In this document: positions 6,684 through 14,420 of the stretch, one piece after another
Numbering within the stretch: position 1 is the stretch's first letter
Layout: the number at the start of each line of letters is the position of its first letter
From: Chitinophagales bacterium
GTDB taxonomy: Bacteria > Bacteroidota > Bacteroidia > Chitinophagales > UBA2359
Length of the DNA stretch: 15,954 nucleotides
NCBI GenBank assembly: GCA_020629335.1
Contig: JAHDDN010000086.1
Span: forward strand, 1-15,954
Reading direction: 5' to 3'
Translations under genes and position numbers: made by a program
The notes under the pieces: model-generated
Told to the model about the DNA's origin: nothing
Databases searched by the model: none
What the model saw: the letters and a program-made list of their open reading frames with translations, nothing else

Positions 6684-8486
6684 TTATGATTTTTGATTAT
6701 TAATTTGAATGGTAGACCTCATTTTCCAGTCTAAATTATTTTGATTAGATTGGATAATGATTTTGCCATTATTACGGCTAATGTTACCAGATATAAAGGA
6801 GAATTTTTCTTGATCTATATAAAAGTCATCAAAACTAATTCGAGGATTTTTGCCATTGATATTTCCAGAAAGTTCGTGATTACCATTAATATTTACTCCA
6901 CGATTTTGCTTATAATTAATATTGTAATTGAAAGTTATAGTATTTTCTGAAACTTGTTGTACATTAAAAAACTTGATTCTAAATGTTTTTTCGGTATTGT
7001 TATTTAGGTAACCGCTAAATATCATTCCTTCAAAATCTTTCGCTTGCCAATTAGCACTTTCACCAGCATTAGCATTAGTTGGAATGATGATAGAATTTTG
7101 GTTTCGATTAGCCGATGGAATTTTGGCGATTACCTCACTTGAATTAGAAATCTTCTTTTGATAAAATGAGTTTAGGTCTGCCCCTTGAAAGTATAGAAAT
7201 GCTCCTACGAGTGTTAAGCCAAGTAATAACATTGAACTATATAAAAATTGATTATTAGATTGTAATTTTTGTTTAAACTGATTTTTTACGTGCTCATCTG
7301 TACTTTTACTTGTAAACAGAGGTGTTTCGTCAGCGATTTTACTTTGTGCATCAGAAAATAATAATTGATAAAATTCCTTCGTATTAGGAATGTCATTGGG
7401 TAGGTTCAAAGTATAAATGCCTTTATCAAGCACTAATTTTTTTTCTATTTTATTTTCGTGCAGATAAGGTTCTAGTGTTTTTTCTAAAGAGTATTCTAAC
7501 TTGTATTTAGTTGGATAACTTTGGTGTAAAAAATTTAATAGTTTTAATTCATAGGATGTTTTGCTATCTAATACCTTAAACAGAAAATTCTCGCTTGACA
7601 GCAAGGCATTGAATAAACCATTTTTTTGATAATCTTTACTCATATCAGACAATTGCTCATAATTGAAAAGTGTAGAATTCGCCATTTGTTTAAGGGCGTA
7701 TTCATTAATTTCATTAGCGAGTAGATAGAAATTATCTTTATTGTTTAATTTGCTTAATATATTTGGCAAATCTAGGACCAAGTTTTCGTATTCAAAGTCA
7801 AAATCGTATTCGATTTCAAATGCTTTGAAGTAAGCATAAATACTTTCTCTAAATCCTACAAATAGAGCATAGTCATTTTTCTTATGTTCACTAAATCTCT
7901 GAACAAGAAGGTCAATTTCAAGTTTTGGTTGGCAGACAGTATGAAGGCTGTTTTTAAAGAAGTCTTTTAATTCAGGACTCTTTATTAAGTGGGCTTGCTG
8001 AAGGTGTAAAGTACAATACTCAGATAAAGGTATAAAAAAAACTTTTTTTAGAAAAGAAATATCTTCATCATTATACAGTAATTCGACTCCTTGTAAAGAA
8101 AAATCAAACTCAAATAGAGCTAAATGTATATTATTGGCATTTATATGCCCCCAATTTTCGAGTATTCTCCCTAATAGGATGGCAAAATTCTCTCTGAGGC
8201 GTTTTTCATTAAGGGGAATTTGGTGTTGATTTAGGTTAATAGGTTGAAAAGGGATCAATAAACGGATAATTGATGCCTTTAATAAAGATACAGCTTTTTT
8301 GTTGTTATAGGAATCCAGCACATTGTTGAGGGCTTTTCTTTGAGGCACAGGAAGTCCGTTTAGCCAATTTTGGAATTGAGAGAAGTTATTAGCATCCTCT
8401 AATAGTTTCTTTTTCCACTGACTATCCCTTTTCAAAAAACGTACAAAATCGGTCTTTGTCTCTAATTTATACCCTTCCAAATTCAT
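6684..8486 (-). CDS. Single-pass membrane protein, helical cytosolic part and beta-rich outer part; unknown function
   Basis: A 600-residue protein of no family I recognise. Residues 1 to about 410 are mostly helical and Leu/Lys/Glu/Asn-rich, with no signal peptide, so probably cytoplasmic. One transmembrane helix lies at about 414-434 (FLYSSMLLLGLTLVGAFLYF). A Ser/Asn-rich linker leads to a C-terminal domain (about 475-600) of alternating strands with recurring glycines (FEGMIFSGYL, NHELSGNING, FSFISGNISR), resembling a small beta-barrel or sandwich and predicted outside the cytoplasm. The architecture could couple a cytosolic sensor or scaffold to an envelope ligand. It is the first gene of a minus-strand trio with a lipoprotein and a secreted protein, and an 11-bp inverted repeat lies just upstream of its ATG. 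Confidence 0.8.
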   Translation of the reverse strand: MNLEGYKLETKTDFVRFLKRDSQWKKKLLEDANNFSQFQNWLNGLPVPQRKALNNVLDSYNNKKAVSLLKASIIRLLIPFQPINLNQHQIPLNEKRLRENFAILLGRILENWGHINANNIHLALFEFDFSLQGVELLYNDEDISFLKKVFFIPLSEYCTLHLQQAHLIKSPELKDFFKNSLHTVCQPKLEIDLLVQRFSEHKKNDYALFVGFRESIYAYFKAFEIEYDFDFEYENLVLDLPNILSKLNNKDNFYLLANEINEYALKQMANSTLFNYEQLSDMSKDYQKNGLFNALLSSENFLFKVLDSKTSYELKLLNFLHQSYPTKYKLEYSLEKTLEPYLHENKIEKKLVLDKGIYTLNLPNDIPNTKEFYQLLFSDAQSKIADETPLFTSKSTDEHVKNQFKQKLQSNNQFLYSSMLLLGLTLVGAFLYFQGADLNSFYQKKISNSSEVIAKIPSANRNQNSIIIPTNANAGESANWQAKDFEGMIFSGYLNNNTEKTFRIKFFNVQQVSENTITFNYNINYKQNRGVNINGNHELSGNINGKNPRISFDDFYIDQEKFSFISGNISRNNGKIIIQSNQNNLDWKMRSTIQINNQKS

Positions 8487-8493
8487 CTACACA

Positions 8494-8563
8494 CAAGATT
8501 TGGACACTTAAAAAGCTAATACGGCATTAAAATAAATAAAGGCGTGAACATATCCAAATCTTG
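8494..8563 (-). promoter_or_regulatory. Separated perfect 11-bp inverted repeat upstream of the membrane-protein gene
   Basis: CAAGATTTGGA (8494-8504) and TCCAAATCTTG (8553-8563) are exact reverse complements 48 bp apart, the nearer one beginning 8 bp upstream of the start codon at 8486. The pair could be two operator half-sites flanking a promoter, or the base of an mRNA leader hairpin. No clear -7 element is visible between them. Confidence 0.45.
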
Positions 8564-8618
8564 AAACAAATAACTCAGAAAGTAGAGTGTATAAGTTAAA
8601 TTTGATAATTATAGCTTT

Positions 8619-8785
8619 CTAAGTAGTTGAAGGTAATTATTCATGCATTCTTGATGAGCTTATTTTTAGCTTAGGCAAGGCGGTTTTCGCCAGTAATAGC
8701 AGAGCTATTGCTAAGAAAAGCAACGCAGTATAAGCTAAAAATAAGCCATCAGAACTGCCGAAATAATTAACTTTAGCTACTTAAG
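8619..8785 (+). repeat. Long hairpin element, copy 4, overlapping the PPK2 stop codon
   Basis: An imperfect inverted repeat of about 167 nt, the best-paired of the four. AAGTAG (8621-8626) pairs with CTACTT, then TAATTATT with AATAATTA, GATG with CATC, and CTTATTTTTAGCTTA with TAAGCTAAAAATAAG. The 52-nt core (8677-8728) begins AAGGCG and ends AACGCAG, with inner stem GTTTTC / GAAAAGC and a tip of AATAGC / GCTATT around AGA. The right arm includes the stop codon of the PPK2 gene (8781-8783). The element fills most of the 294-bp gap between the PPK2 gene and the membrane-protein gene. Confidence 0.8.
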
Positions 8786-9572
8786 CGCTTTCTTCTAATT
8801 TGGCTAACTCTGCGGCTATTTTTTCTTTATCGATAGTAGGGTAACTCATATTTAGAGATTCTAATGTCTCTACCAGTTTTTTTGCGATTAGATACTCCTT
8901 ATACCACTTCTGATCTGAAGGAACCATCATCCACGGCCTTCCCTCAGGACTGCAATGTTCAAATACATCTTGATATACCTGTCTGTAAGCGGGCCAGCTT
9001 TTGGCTTCTAATAAATCCCCTTCATTATATTTCCAGTTTTTTCTTGGTATCTCCAAACGTTCTCTAAAGCGTTCTCTTTGTTTCTCTTCAGAAATGTGTA
9101 AGTAAAATTTGAGAATTTTAGTGCCTCTTTCCTCTAAAAGTTCTTCAAAAGAATTGATAATGGCAAATCGACGATGAGCTAAGTCATCATCAACCCAACC
9201 CTTAACACGAGTGATTAATACGTCTTCATAATGTGATCTATTGAAAACTTGAATCATTCCTTTAGCAGGAGTATGTTTGTGGACTCTCCATAAGAAATCA
9301 TGAGCCATTTCCTCTTCTGTTGGTTTCTTGAATGAATGTAATTTCATACCATGAGGATTGACAGATTTCAATACTTTTTTGACAACCCCATCCTTACCAC
9401 TTGTGTCCATGCCTTGTAATACAATCAGAATACTATGCTTTCCTTCAGCATATAACATGGCTTGTAAGTCTTTCAGTTGATCGACATAATCATCCGTTAT
9501 TTTTTCGATCTCATCCTTATCTAAGTCCTCTGGAGCTCTTGTTGATAGCTCATTTAAAATTATTTTACTCAT
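8781..9572 (-). CDS. ppk2: Polyphosphate:nucleotide phosphotransferase, PPK2 family (class III-like)
   Basis: A 263-residue cytoplasmic P-loop kinase that uses inorganic polyphosphate to phosphorylate nucleotides. Visible: Walker A GMDTSGKDG (54-62), AHDFLWRVHKHTPAKG (90-105), Walker B VFNRSHYEDV (109-118), and the Arg/Lys-rich lid RERFRERLEIPRKNWKY (166-182) that contacts polyP. The AHDFLWRVH segment and overall length match the single-domain PPK2 branch that includes class III enzymes, which accept both nucleoside mono- and diphosphates; this subclass call is from memory of the family. It is transcribed divergently from the sixA-ppk1-ppx run, joining a local polyP locus. Its stop codon lies inside a long hairpin element. 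Confidence 0.92.
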   Translation of the reverse strand: MSKIILNELSTRAPEDLDKDEIEKITDDYVDQLKDLQAMLYAEGKHSILIVLQGMDTSGKDGVVKKVLKSVNPHGMKLHSFKKPTEEEMAHDFLWRVHKHTPAKGMIQVFNRSHYEDVLITRVKGWVDDDLAHRRFAIINSFEELLEERGTKILKFYLHISEEKQRERFRERLEIPRKNWKYNEGDLLEAKSWPAYRQVYQDVFEHCSPEGRPWMMVPSDQKWYKEYLIAKKLVETLESLNMSYPTIDKEKIAAELAKLEESA

Positions 9573-9919
9573 ATTATAGCATTGATTGATTTGATAAATA
9601 AGAATAGTAAAATTAAAAAAAATAATAAAAATAAGTTGCTTTTATTATAACAAAGTATGCTCATTTAGCTATTTGTTTGAAAATTCAATCTTAGCATTCT
9701 TAAGAAGATAAATTTTTTGGCTTATTTTATACATATAAAATCAAAAAATTAATAATTATTATCGCTACATTTACAATCAATAACAGGAGATATAATTAAA
9801 GGAATACACTTATTTGTTAAGTGTTTTGATAATTTATTTAATTCGAAAATATATAGTTCCCATTTAGTTTGTTTTCGTCTATACAATGTTTAATACAAGA
9901 ACGCTTTAAATTCAGAATT
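9573..9919. other. Divergent AT-rich intergenic region between ppk2 and sixA-ppk1
   Basis: About 350 bp of very AT-rich DNA expected to hold promoters for both directions. TTTTATA-CA-TATAAAA at 9725-9740 is a near-perfect palindrome. TACATTTA near 9766 is one base off the Bacteroidota -7 consensus on the plus strand, without a clear -33 partner. I see no RNA gene or credible short protein here. Confidence 0.4.
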
Positions 9920-10426
9920 TTGAAAAGAGTTACCTTAATAAGACATGCGAAGTCCAGTTGGAAATCCCCTGGATTAGAAGACTTTGATCGCCCACTGAAT
10001 AAAAGGGGATTACGAGCGGCACCAATAATAGGAGATTATTTAAAAGAACATAATATTCCCGTAGATATTATTTTGAGTAGCCCCGCTAACAGAGCCCAAA
10101 CGACTGCTAAAATAATTGCTTCAAGATTAGATTATCGAGAAGATAAAATAGTAATGGAAGATGGCCTTTATAATTTTTCTGATGAGGATGAAGTATTGGA
10201 TATCATACAATTACTAGATGATAAGTATAAGAATATTATTGTGTTTGGGCACAATCCGACTTTTACATTTTTAGCGAATAAGCTTAGCGATCATTATTTT
10301 GATAATATCCCAACTTGCGGAGTGACAAGCTTTGAGCTAGCTATTGATGAATGGGCTAAAATTTACGAAGCAAAGTCAGTACTAAGTTTCTATATATTCC
10401 CTAAAATGCTCTCAGACGATCTATAA
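9920..10426 (+). CDS. sixA: SixA-like phosphohistidine phosphatase
   Basis: A small histidine-phosphatase-superfamily protein of 168 residues when started at the TTG at 9920-9922, giving the usual LKRVTLIRHAKSSW beginning. The frame is open further upstream to another TTG at 9869, but those 17 residues are not typical of the family. Numbered from 9920: RHAKSS with catalytic His9 (His8 in E. coli SixA), DRPLNKRG (23-30), SSPANRAQTTA with Arg58, and GHNP with His111. E. coli SixA removes phosphate from histidine residues of phosphotransfer proteins. It lies 68 bp upstream of ppk1 in the same direction, which raises the possibility of a functional link with that autophosphorylating enzyme. Confidence 0.85.
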   Translation: MKRVTLIRHAKSSWKSPGLEDFDRPLNKRGLRAAPIIGDYLKEHNIPVDIILSSPANRAQTTAKIIASRLDYREDKIVMEDGLYNFSDEDEVLDIIQLLDDKYKNIIVFGHNPTFTFLANKLSDHYFDNIPTCGVTSFELAIDEWAKIYEAKSVLSFYIFPKMLSDDL

Positions 10427-10452
10427 TAAACTAAGGTATTCCCCAAATTTTG

Positions 10453-10460
10453 TAAATTTG
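10453..10460 (+). promoter_or_regulatory. Candidate -7 promoter element for ppk1
   Basis: TAAATTTG fits the TAnnTTTG consensus exactly and would give a leader of about 30 nt before the ppk1 ATG at 10495. It forms the right arm of a small inverted repeat, CAAATTT-TGT-AAATTTG. I see no TTG at -33, so ppk1 may instead rely on readthrough from sixA. Confidence 0.3.
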
Positions 10461-10494
10461 TTGCTAAAGGAGTTCATTAAAGAAAGCAATAATT

Positions 10495-12546
10495 ATGAAA
10501 ATCAAGGAAGACCTTTATATCAATCGCGAACTAAGCTGGTTAGCTTTTAATGAGCGAGTCTTACAAGAAGCAGGAGATCAATCTGTTCCATTACTTATGC
10601 GTTTGAAATTTCTGGGAATATTCTCCAGTAATTTAGATGAATTCTTTAGAGTACGAGTCGCTACGCTTAAGCGAATATCTAAAGTAAAGGGAGCTCGATC
10701 AACATTGGGCTTTAGCCCCAAAAAAATATTAGAGGAAATTCAAAATATTGCGGTAGAACAGCAGGCTAAATTTGAACGAATTTTTCAGAGTTTACTGACC
10801 GAATTAGCCAAATATCAGATATATGTAATCAATGAAAATCAGTTGACGGATGAGCAAGGATTGAAAGTAAAAAACTTCTTTCATCGGAAAGTTCGTCCTT
10901 TATTAGTCCCCTTGATGATAGACTCCATGAAATTTCGCCCCAATCTAAACGATGGGTCTATTTACTTGGCTATTTATATGATTAAAGGAGGGGGAACAAA
11001 AAAGCGTTATTCCTTAATTGAGGTGCCAAGAAATATTGATCGTTTTTTTATTATGGATGAGCATGATGGGAAATATATCATATTGATTGATGATGTGATA
11101 CGCTACTGTTTGAATGATATTTTTTCTATGTTTTCTTATGAGCGTTTGAGCGCGTATACTATCAAGATTACCAAAGACTCAGAATTAGAGATAGATTTAG
11201 ATATATCAAAAAGCTTTGTTGATTTAATGTCTGATAGTATTAAGCAGCGTAAAACGGCAAGTGCAGTACGTTTTATTTATGATAAAGAGATGCCCAATGA
11301 TTTATTGACCTTTTTACAAAAGAAATTGAAAATAGGCAAAAGGGATAATATTATTTCAGGGGGCAGATACCATAACTTTAAGGACTTTATGGGATTCCCA
11401 AAGCTTGGTCCTAAAAAATTAAGTATTCAAAAGTTTCCTCCCTTAGAACATCCAGATATTAACCCGTATAGAAGCTTTTTTAAAAGATTAAAGAAAAAGG
11501 ATGTAATGCTTCACTATCCTTACCATTCTTTTTTACCAATGCTTGATTTTTTGAGAGAGGCAGCCATTGATCATAGAGTAGAATATATTTATATCACACT
11601 TTATAGAGCAGGTAGTCAGTCACAAATAGTCAACGCCTTGATTAATGCTCATATGAATGGTAAAAAGGTATTAGTTGTGATAGAGTTATTAGCTCGTTTT
11701 GATGAAGAAGCGAATATTTATTGGACAAGAATATTGAGTGAAGCTGGTATTAAGGTACTGCATGGCCCTAAAGATATGAAGGTGCATTCCAAAATCTGTT
11801 TAGTAGGTAGGAGAGAAGCTTCTAAGATCGTTAGATATGCTAATTTTAGTACGGGTAATTATAATGAGGATACCGCAAAACTGTATGCAGATGATAGCCT
11901 TTTTACATCGCATCCTGGTATCACCTTAGAAGCAGAACAAGTATTTTCCATTATTGAAAAGAAAGATCCTCTAAACTTTCGTTTTCAGCATTTATGGGTA
12001 GCACCTTACTATATGTTTGATCATATTAGTAAGCGCCTTGATATTGAAATCAAAAATGCTCAGGAAGGAAAAGAGGCCTATATTATTGCTAAGCTCAACA
12101 ATCTAAATGATGAGGGAATTATTAAAAAGCTATATAAAGCATCAAAAGCTGGGGTTAAGGTCTTCTTAATCATTAGAACTATTTGTTCTTTAAGAGCAGG
12201 AGTAAAAGGTTTAAGCGAAAATATTATAGCGATTAGTATCGTAGACAAATATTTGGAACATTCAAGAATAGTGATTTTTGCTAATAATGGAGATGAAAAA
12301 TATTATCTCTCTTCGGCTGATTGGATGGAGCGTAATATTCATAGAAGAATCGAGGTCGCTTGTCCTATATACGACGAAGGGATACAGCGGGATCTGAAAA
12401 AAATGCTTACCTTGCAGTTGAGAGATAATGTGAAAGCAAGGTATCAAGGAGCTGACGTTCAAAATAAATATAAACGAATTGGAGATGAGAAAATACGCTC
12501 TCAAAACGAGATATATAATTACTTTGCTAAAAAGTTAAAATCTTAA
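10495..12546 (+). CDS. ppk1: Polyphosphate kinase 1
   Basis: A 683-residue enzyme that reversibly polymerises the terminal phosphate of ATP into polyphosphate, through a phosphohistidine intermediate. The N-terminal domain starts NRELSWLAFNERVLQEA (10-26), with NLDEFFRVRV (46-55). The two phospholipase-D-like catalytic domains carry LYRAGSQS (Arg371), ELLARFDEEANI (Arg401), the autophosphorylated His431 in MKVHSKICLV, NFSTGNYNEDTAKLYAD (450-466), His589 in YLEHSRIVIF, and SSADWMERN (606-614). These correspond to E. coli Arg375, Arg405, His435 and His592. Length and motifs are normal, so the enzyme should be active. It lies between the sixA-like gene and ppx (53 bp downstream), with ppk2 divergent nearby. 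Confidence 0.97.
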   Translation: MKIKEDLYINRELSWLAFNERVLQEAGDQSVPLLMRLKFLGIFSSNLDEFFRVRVATLKRISKVKGARSTLGFSPKKILEEIQNIAVEQQAKFERIFQSLLTELAKYQIYVINENQLTDEQGLKVKNFFHRKVRPLLVPLMIDSMKFRPNLNDGSIYLAIYMIKGGGTKKRYSLIEVPRNIDRFFIMDEHDGKYIILIDDVIRYCLNDIFSMFSYERLSAYTIKITKDSELEIDLDISKSFVDLMSDSIKQRKTASAVRFIYDKEMPNDLLTFLQKKLKIGKRDNIISGGRYHNFKDFMGFPKLGPKKLSIQKFPPLEHPDINPYRSFFKRLKKKDVMLHYPYHSFLPMLDFLREAAIDHRVEYIYITLYRAGSQSQIVNALINAHMNGKKVLVVIELLARFDEEANIYWTRILSEAGIKVLHGPKDMKVHSKICLVGRREASKIVRYANFSTGNYNEDTAKLYADDSLFTSHPGITLEAEQVFSIIEKKDPLNFRFQHLWVAPYYMFDHISKRLDIEIKNAQEGKEAYIIAKLNNLNDEGIIKKLYKASKAGVKVFLIIRTICSLRAGVKGLSENIIAISIVDKYLEHSRIVIFANNGDEKYYLSSADWMERNIHRRIEVACPIYDEGIQRDLKKMLTLQLRDNVKARYQGADVQNKYKRIGDEKIRSQNEIYNYFAKKLKS

Positions 12547-12599
12547 GTAGCACCTTGTGAGAAATTATCTTTATTATAATTAACCCAAAAAAATAAGAT

Positions 12600-13487
12600 G
12601 TGGCTTTAGGAGCAATTGATATTGGATCAAATGCAGTTAGACTATTAATAGCAGAACCTTATGAGGATGCAGATGCATTTAAAAAAGTAAAATTATTTAG
12701 ATTACCTGTTCGATTAGGTTTAGATTCATTTACAGAAGGATTTATACAAGAAGGAAACCAAACGAAATTAGTTAAAGCACTTAAAGCGTTTAAGCTGCTG
12801 ATGGAGGTCTATGAGGTTGAAGATTATAGAGCTTTTGCAACCTCCGCCTTAAGAGAAGCTAGCAATGGGGAGAAGGTCATTTCTTTAGTAAAGAAAAAGG
12901 CAAAGGTCGATATTGAATTGATCAATGGTAAGGAAGAAGCTCGTATTATCTTGAATAATAAAGCGAGCAAATTTATTGACGATCGATTCAAATATCTTTA
13001 CGTAGATGTAGGAGGAGGTAGCACGGAAATATCCTTACTTTATCAAGATCGAATGGTCGTTTCGGAATCGTTTAGAATAGGAACGATTCGACTACTTAAG
13101 GAACAAGTAAAAGATGCTGAATGGAAACGGATGGGAAAGTGGCTATCTCAGCATATTTTAGAGGAAAACCCACTGGCGATCTTAGGTTCTGGTGGTAATA
13201 TCAACCGAATTTTTAAGCGAAGTCAAAAGAAATCAGGGGACGCTTTGGTCTATGATGAAATTCTTAGAGAGCATCGTCTATTATACTCCATGAGTATAGA
13301 AGAAAGAATTAGATTAGAAGACCTCAATCGGGATCGTGCAGAGGTAATTGTTCCAGCCTTAGACATCTTTTTGTTTGTCATGGATAGAACGAAAGTATCG
13401 AAAGTTATTGTCCCAAAAATTGGTTTGTCTGATGGGATTATTTGGGATATGATGACAAAATCAAAACCGAAATCTAAGTCTAAGTAG
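12600..13487 (+). CDS. ppx: Exopolyphosphatase / pppGpp phosphohydrolase, short Ppx/GppA form
   Basis: A 295-residue ASKHA-fold phosphatase that removes terminal phosphate from polyP or from pppGpp. Motifs: AIDIGSNAVRLLI (5-17), ATSALREASNG (80-90), INGKEEARII (108-117) with the catalytic Glu pair 112-113, DVGGGSTEIS (136-145) and GSGGNINRI (196-204). It ends after the two core domains, without the C-terminal HD-like region of E. coli Ppx, as in other short family members. The start is GTG; the overlapping ATG two bases earlier is out of frame and hits a stop after three codons. The C-terminus is a Lys/Ser-rich tail (KSKPKSKSK). It follows ppk1 by 53 bp and precedes fmt by 21 bp. Substrate preference cannot be judged. 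Confidence 0.93.
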   Translation: MALGAIDIGSNAVRLLIAEPYEDADAFKKVKLFRLPVRLGLDSFTEGFIQEGNQTKLVKALKAFKLLMEVYEVEDYRAFATSALREASNGEKVISLVKKKAKVDIELINGKEEARIILNNKASKFIDDRFKYLYVDVGGGSTEISLLYQDRMVVSESFRIGTIRLLKEQVKDAEWKRMGKWLSQHILEENPLAILGSGGNINRIFKRSQKKSGDALVYDEILREHRLLYSMSIEERIRLEDLNRDRAEVIVPALDIFLFVMDRTKVSKVIVPKIGLSDGIIWDMMTKSKPKSKSK

Positions 13488-13508
13488 GGAGAATTAAAAA
13501 ATATTATT

Positions 13509-14420
13509 ATGCGGATTATTTTTATGGGTACCCCTCAGTTTGCAGTGGCGAGTTTGGATATATTAGTTCAAAACGGATTGAATGTTGTGGCGGTTATAAC
13601 TGCGACAGATAAGCCTGCTGGTAGAGGAAAGAAACTGAGCGAATCGCCAGTTAAAAAATATGCCTTAGCGCATGATATACCGATCTTACAACCTAAGAAC
13701 CTAAAGAGCAAAAAATTCTTAGCCACCTTAGCTTCTTATCAAGCAGACTTACAAGTAGTAGTCGCTTTTAGAATCTTACCAGAAGTGGTGTTTGATATGC
13801 CACCTCTTAAAAGTTTTAATCTTCATGCTTCTCTCTTGCCTCAATATAGGGGAGCAGCTCCTATCAATTGGGCGGTGATGAATGGAGAAAAAGAATCTGG
13901 TATTACTACCTTCTTTATCCAAAAACATGTAGATACGGGTAAGATTATCTATCAAGATAAAGTGGCCATCACAGATGAAATGAATGCTGGCGAACTACAT
14001 GATAACTTAATGGAAAGAGGAGCTGAATTGGTATTGAAAACCGTGAAAGCAATAGAAGCGGGTGATTATCCCCAAGAGGAGCAAGTCATAGAAGGGGAGT
14101 TAAAAAAAGCACCCAAAATATTTAAGGAAGATTGTGAGATTGATTGGTCTAAAACTACGGAAGAAATTTATAATCATATTAGAGGCTTAAGTCCTTATCC
14201 TGCGGCTTTTACTTTTTTGGGAAACAAGCGCTTGAAAGTATTTAAAACAGAGAAAGAAATAGCAGCGCATGATTTAGAAGGAGGAAGTTTGAAAACAGAT
14301 GAAAAGACCTTCTTGAAAATGGCTACAGCTGATGGCTTTATTCATTTAAAAGAGATTCAATTAGAAGGAAAGTCGAGATCGAAAATAGAAAATTTCTTGC
14401 GTGGTTATAGATTCTCATAA
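13509..14420 (+). CDS. fmt: Methionyl-tRNA formyltransferase
   Basis: A 303-residue enzyme that formylates the amino group of initiator Met-tRNA using 10-formyltetrahydrofolate. N-terminus MRIIFMGTPQFAVASLDIL, then TDKPAGRGKKL (33-43). The folate-binding and catalytic core is FNLHASLLPQYRGAAPINWAV (103-123) with Asn104 and His106, and Asp142 follows in HVDTGKI. The C-terminal domain contains IRGLSPYPAAFTFL, the usual tRNA-contacting region. Length is normal. It begins 21 bp after ppx, so it probably rides on the polyP operon's transcript, and its last six bases overlap the end of the convergent corA gene. Confidence 0.97.
   Translation: MRIIFMGTPQFAVASLDILVQNGLNVVAVITATDKPAGRGKKLSESPVKKYALAHDIPILQPKNLKSKKFLATLASYQADLQVVVAFRILPEVVFDMPPLKSFNLHASLLPQYRGAAPINWAVMNGEKESGITTFFIQKHVDTGKIIYQDKVAITDEMNAGELHDNLMERGAELVLKTVKAIEAGDYPQEEQVIEGELKKAPKIFKEDCEIDWSKTTEEIYNHIRGLSPYPAAFTFLGNKRLKVFKTEKEIAAHDLEGGSLKTDEKTFLKMATADGFIHLKEIQLEGKSRSKIENFLRGYRFS

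Noticed and set aside
3647..8785. Long hairpins as ordinary MITEs of one transposon
   Set aside because: MITE copies share their terminal inverted repeats; here the outer arms have no common sequence and only the central blocks are conserved, and no flanking target duplications were evident.
9401..9589. Plus-strand open frames opposite PPK2
   Set aside because: Antisense shadows of a gene with intact catalytic motifs; the peptides have no family features.
12598..12609. ATG overlapping the ppx GTG start
   Set aside because: It is in another frame and reaches a stop after three codons, so the GTG at 12600 is the usable start.
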